From an uncultured Kordiimonas sp. (GTDB lineage: Bacteria; Pseudomonadota; Alphaproteobacteria; Sphingomonadales; Kordiimonadaceae): a DNA stretch of 64,000 nt. Positions 62,763-64,000 of this stretch are shown here, one piece after another. Both the position numbers and the translations under genes were made by a program. Below the pieces are notes generated by a model, which saw only the letters and a program-made list of their open reading frames with translations, made no database searches and was not told the DNA's origin. The DNA lies in contig CANMRM010000003.1 in NCBI GenBank assembly GCA_947500295.1, positions 492,199 to 556,198 on the forward strand, in the 5' to 3' direction. Numbering within the stretch: position 1 is the first letter of the stretch; each line of letters begins with the position of its first letter.

Positions 62763-64000
62763 GGGCCTGAGGTGGTATATCGTTTCTCTCGTCGCTGTCG
62801 CTACGGTCATCAATTACATTGATCGCGGGGCATTGGGGTTCCTGTGGCCAGAGATTTCTGAGGACTTGGGCCTCACCAAAGCTGACTACGCCATTATCCT
62901 GAATGTTTTTACCTTTGCTTACGCGTTTGGCCAGACACTCTTCGGCAGGATATTTGACTGGATTGGAACCCGTCTCGGTTTTGTCGTCTCCATTGTTGTT
63001 TGGTCCGCTGCAACCATGTTGCATGCAGTCGCCAGTGGCCTTACGAGCTTCGCTTTTTTCCGCGCGTTGCTTGGCGTTTCAGAGGCCGGTAACTGGCCGG
63101 GTGCAACAAAAGCGAATGCAGAATGGTTCCCGATCAAAGAGCGGGCGCTCGCACAGGGTATTTTTAATTCGGGCGCGGCAATTGGCGGTATCGTCTCCGG
63201 TCCAATTATCGCTTACCTCTTTTTCATTCTCGAGAGCTGGCAGGCCGTTTTCATTGTCATTGGTTTTCTCGGCCTTTTATGGCTGATACCGTGGCTGGTT
63301 GTATGTAAATCCAGCCCTGACGCTCATCCCTGGCTTGGCGAGGAAGAACGTGAATACATCCTGACGGGTCAGAAAAACGCCGACACGAATTCCGAGGCGG
63401 ATTATGCACCGAACTCCCGCGAAATCCTGACACGAAAGGAAAGCTGGGGCGTTATTATGGCGTCTTTCTTCCTTGATCCCATCTGGTGGCTCTTTGTTGG
63501 ATGGTTGCCGCTTTATCTGGCGGAAACCTACGGCTTTGGCGTTGTAGAAATTGGCCAGTATGCCTGGGTGCCCTATGTGGGGGCCATGCTGGGGGCCTGG
63601 TTTGGTGGTCTGCTCGCGCAAAACCGGATTGGTGCTGGATGGACGGTTAACAAAACAAGGAAGTTCATCGTGGGCCTTGGCGGTGTGATCATGCTTGTTT
63701 CACTGCTGACAACAGTTAAGGCATCCTCTCCGCTGATGGCGGTTTTGCTGATGGCGGCCATTCTTTTTGGTTTCCAAACCGTGGTAGGCAACATCCAGAC
63801 ATTGCCGAGTGATTTTTACAGCGGTAAATCTGTTGCAACTCTTGCCGGATATGCGGGCACTGCTGCCAAACTGGCGGTTGTTGGCCTGAATTTCCTGATC
63901 CCGATTATCACCATAAACAGCTATGCCCCTGCCTTCATTGTTGGCGCAGCACTGGCTATCCTGACGGTTGTGTCTGTTTGGGTCCTGTGCGGGCATATCC
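62752..64000 (+). CDS. ExuT-like MFS hexuronate transporter, cut by the window end
   Basis: A frame from ATG 62752 (GGAGGG upstream) is open to the last base; 416 residues are visible. Sequence MKLKGLRWYIVSLVAVATVINYIDRGALGFLWPEISEDLGLTKADYA, then GRIFDWIGTRLGF (motif A-like), LLGVSEAGNWPGATKANAEWFPIKERALAQGIFNSGAAIGGI and ITINSYAPAF match ACS/ExuT family organic-anion or hexuronate carriers. About 12 helices are expected; at least 11 are seen. It would import DEH or unsaturated uronate from alginate. The C-terminus lies beyond the edge. Confidence 0.93.
   Translation, partial: MKLKGLRWYIVSLVAVATVINYIDRGALGFLWPEISEDLGLTKADYAIILNVFTFAYAFGQTLFGRIFDWIGTRLGFVVSIVVWSAATMLHAVASGLTSFAFFRALLGVSEAGNWPGATKANAEWFPIKERALAQGIFNSGAAIGGIVSGPIIAYLFFILESWQAVFIVIGFLGLLWLIPWLVVCKSSPDAHPWLGEEEREYILTGQKNADTNSEADYAPNSREILTRKESWGVIMASFFLDPIWWLFVGWLPLYLAETYGFGVVEIGQYAWVPYVGAMLGAWFGGLLAQNRIGAGWTVNKTRKFIVGLGGVIMLVSLLTTVKASSPLMAVLLMAAILFGFQTVVGNIQTLPSDFYSGKSVATLAGYAGTAAKLAVVGLNFLIPIITINSYAPAFIVGAALAILTVVSVWVLCGHI

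Overview
The window looks like a chromosomal stretch from a marine, heterotrophic alphaproteobacterium. This is inferred from the block carA / yqeY / dnaG / rpoD, a DUF2336-PAS protein, TonB receptors of the Xanthomonas-Caulobacter type, a PspB-like small protein and a tRNA-CAU. The genus cannot be fixed from the sequence alone (Kordiimonadales or a sphingomonad relative is plausible). No phage, transposase, integrase or CRISPR array was seen.

Region 1 (1-13.6 kb) is lipid and redox accessory metabolism. It holds an amidohydrolase cut by the left edge, a GFA-fold protein, and a sterol-desaturase-like enzyme with its TetR regulator behind a perfect 22-bp palindrome. A PhyH dioxygenase and a second TetR diverge around a perfect 23-bp palindrome. 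Then come a VOC protein behind a SoxR-type promoter, a Tat-exported alpha/beta hydrolase that lacks its catalytic residues, a 2-Cys peroxiredoxin, three tandem membrane-anchored AraC regulators, and a second desaturase fused to a DUF2147 domain. Region 2 (13.6-39.1 kb) is mostly core: TraB/GumN protein, DUF2336-PAS protein, Lrp, GreA, DUF4956 protein, phosphatase, CotH-like protein, carA-OMP-carB, yqeY, LysR, dnaG, rpoD, a two-DTG aspartic protease, an orphan flagellin, a hybrid histidine kinase coupled to an amidohydrolase, a PspB-like protein and tRNA-Ile2(CAU).

Region 3 (39.5-53 kb, just after the tRNA) is a catabolic cluster of unknown substrate: TetR, amidohydrolase-2, an alpha/beta hydrolase fused to a flavin reductase, GST, a Coq4-like protein, PhyH dioxygenase, aldo/keto reductase, MDR enone reductase, DUF3089 lipase-like protein, GPH transporter and TonB receptor. 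Five copies of one 23-bp AT-rich element sit at its promoters and make it look like one regulon. Substrate uptake would run from the TonB receptor through the GPH transporter to hydrolysis, oxygenation and reduction in the cytoplasm.

Region 4 (53.2-64 kb) is an alginate utilisation locus: FadR-type GntR with TGGTATACCA-like operators, TonB receptor, PL6 lipoprotein lyase, PL17 oligoalginate lyase, KdgF-like cupin and an ExuT-like transporter cut by the right edge. Between regions 3 and 4 lies an array of four 21-bp inverted repeats of unknown binder. The best candidates for undescribed biology are the region-3 regulon with its fusion enzyme, the four-site array, the triple AraC cassette, and a 27-bp element shared by the flagellin and DUF2336 promoters.
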